Assembly (NCBI GenBank): GCA_029207755.1
Contig: JARCOQ010000006.1
Location: forward strand, 9,204,013-9,268,012
Direction: 5' to 3'
Source of the DNA: Chamaea fasciata
Taxonomy: Eukaryota; Chordata; Aves; Passeriformes; Sylviidae
Length of the DNA stretch: 64,000 bases
The position numbers and the translations under genes are program-made. Below, in pieces: positions 62,629 through 64,000 of the stretch (position 1 is the first letter of the stretch; the number at the start of each line of letters is the position of its first letter). Below the pieces are notes generated by a model. The model worked only from the letters and a program-made list of their open reading frames with translations. It was not told the DNA's origin and did no database searches.

Positions 62629-62775
62629 AAAGCAGACATTATTCTTCAGACTCCAGTTAAGAGGCTGAATTCCAGAAATGAAGAGGCAATCTGCAGCCCC
62701 ACGCTGAGCAGAGAGCCCAATCTGAACTGCAGCGTGCAGCAGGGACTTAAGGAGAACATACAGTCCAGTCGATGA
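62629..62775 (+). CDS. Candidate last coding exon of an unidentified host gene
   Basis: The segment follows a strong acceptor (CTCTGTTTCTTTCCCGCAG|AA). Read in phase 0 it stays open for 48 codons to TGA at 62,773-62,775. The product starts KADIILQTPVKRLNSR and ends LKENIQSSR; it is polar, with a T-P-V-K proline-directed kinase-like motif and no membrane segment. The other two phases stop after 9 and 12 codons. Three CpGs in the coding part, against a CpG-poor background, would suit constraint. An AATAAA at 62,916 with a GT-rich region just after it gives the whole segment the anatomy of a terminal exon. I do not recognise the protein. An open frame of this length behind one good acceptor can arise by chance about one time in ten, so this remains a candidate. 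No upstream exon was identified. Confidence 0.38.
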   Translation, partial: KADIILQTPVKRLNSRNEEAICSPTLSREPNLNCSVQQGLKENIQSSR

Positions 62776-62915
62776 TAAAATGTTTGTTGCTACCTCCCTG
62801 GAAGTTGTAGAAAATCAATATCCCCATCAGTACCAGGTCCACTGGCTCTAACAGGCTCAGCTTTGCAGCAGGCTTGGATTTCTTATATTCAGTCTGCAGC
62901 ATGAGCAGGGAGGGA

Positions 62916-62921
62916 AATAAA
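62916..62921 (+). promoter_or_regulatory. Candidate polyadenylation signal AATAAA with GT-rich downstream element
   Basis: AATAAA is followed immediately by TGTGTGCGTGTGTC and, at about 62,944, by TTGTGTGTGTGCC. This is the canonical hexamer plus GU-rich downstream element arrangement. It lies 141 bases after the TGA of the candidate exon, giving a short 3' UTR with cleavage expected at about 62,935-62,950. Confidence 0.4.
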
Positions 62922-62950
62922 TGTGTGCGTGTGTCAGTGCCTTGTGTGTG

Positions 62951-64000
62951 TGCCTCTGAGGGAGAGGGATGTGCAGTGAGCTGGAAACCAATTAAATTGT
63001 AGTGTTAGATAGGTGATGAAAAGGGCTCTGTAAAAGCAGGATAGTACCAGAAGCTGGAGTTTATAAAGCACCTGGTATCCAGTGAATAATAATAACATTA
63101 AACATGTTCCGAACTAATTTACTTGTAGGGAGAATTGGAGTAAGAAAAGCAAAGCTTAAACAAAATGTCAAGTTCAGGCAACAAACCTGGAGGAAAAAAT
63201 GAAAAAGTGTCAGATCTGATCCTTAAAAATACGCCCAATAGTACAAAAGAGCAGTTAATAATGAAAGGCTTGTGGACTACCAATACTGACTGCCAAACCT
63301 CACAAAAAATAACCCTAAGATGTTAAGTGGTTGTGATAAGGACTCTCATTGAGGAGATGGGAAGGAGGTGGGAGGAAAGCATGAGTCATGCAACCAATTT
63401 GCCAAACCTTTTGCATTTATCATCAGCACCCTCAAAGGATACTCTGATCCTCAAAATTTGGTGTGGCCTTTGGGCAGCTGCCACTGGAGAAGTGGCACAG
63501 TGGGCCTGGAATCCCAGCTGACCCCACCATGCCCCTTGTGCTGCTGCACCCTCACTTCACCCTTCAGGGAGGGCACTGCAGCTCCTGCTGCCTCCCAGCT
63601 GGTGAGGTGGGAGGCAAGAGGGACATTAAGAGAGAGTTCAGATGGAGCTCACCTTCCTAAGGTGACAACTCTAGCAGTCCAACCTGGGGGCTCGGCCACC
63701 AGTGGAGATGTCAATGGAGACAACAGTGCATAGTCACCTCCAGAGGCTGAATGAGGTTATGGGAAAACCAATTCCTCTTGCTTTTCATGGTTTCTCTCTC
63801 TCCTTTGTGCACCTTCTACTCTCAGTTTGCTCTAGCCTCCACCTCCCCTTCCCCAGTTGTAGTCCAGTCCAGACACCAGGAGAGCTGCAGCACCAGTCTG
63901 AGAGAGAAGCTTCACCTCTTAGACTACTAAACCCATCAGTCAGGCATGACCACCACTTAATTTTCTAAAGAATGAACGAAATAAGACTCTTGATATGGAC
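62951..64000. other. Unique sequence, GC-richer toward the end
   Basis: No gene or repeat is recognised. From about 63,440 to 63,960 the sequence is richer in G and C, with CCTC- and CAGCTGG-type words and several overlapping short ORFs (up to 121 codons). None shows a domain or paired splice sites that I can support. Confidence 0.45.

Noticed and set aside
1..64000. Bacterial-type features (operons, CRISPR, tRNA/rRNA, insertion sequences)
   Set aside because: Composition, CR1 and ERV content indicate a bird nuclear genome. I saw no CRISPR-like spaced repeats, rRNA or tRNA-like sequence.

Overview
This window looks like noncoding DNA from a bird nuclear genome, most likely a songbird (passerine). 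The base composition is AT-rich and CpG-poor. No frame shows a recognisable multi-exon gene, operon, rRNA or tRNA. The identifiable repeats are truncated CR1 LINEs, whose 3' ends carry the avian signature (a GATTCTATGATT-type tail and a 'GGTTGGACTCGATGATCT'-like block), together with solo retroviral LTRs of types familiar from passerine genomes. Recent SINEs and L1 are absent, which argues against a mammal. The species call is inference from repeat families, not from a marker gene.

Layout. 1-19.9 kb is mostly unique AT-rich sequence with four or five CR1 tails (about 2.2, 5.2, 11.9, 13.9 and 16.2 kb), an AC-rich/GT-rich low-complexity pair at 8.9-9.3 kb and a TATC/CATA microsatellite at 12.5 kb. 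19,966-20,712 is a nearly complete solo LTR. 20.7-39.9 kb is largely unique sequence with two short CR1 pieces, several A/T runs and a 306-bp tract built almost only of G and T (34,271-34,576). 39.9-52.6 kb is a repeat cluster: six LTR-like segments (about 39.9, 41.4, 45.2, 47.3, 48.8 and 52.0 kb) interleaved with CR1 fragments at 42.0, 44.5 and 45.7 kb. 52.6-64.0 kb is again unique and AT-rich, with faint MIR-like relics.

The only segment with the joint marks of a host exon is 62,629-62,775 on the + strand. It has a strong polypyrimidine/CAG acceptor, a 48-codon open frame to TGA, then an AATAAA with a GT-rich downstream element. If real, the window is mostly the last intron (or introns) of a + strand gene that ends here; I cannot name the gene. 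Otherwise the window is intergenic.

I found no convincing new biological system. The most unusual primary-sequence objects are a perfect 17-bp hairpin with a 4-nt loop (30,024-30,061), a 22-bp perfect palindrome (42,693-42,714), a 16-bp perfect inverted repeat (46,723-46,775), the G/T-only tract, and a CpG-rich, apparently young solo LTR with an intact GTGGC target-site duplication (47,321-48,106).
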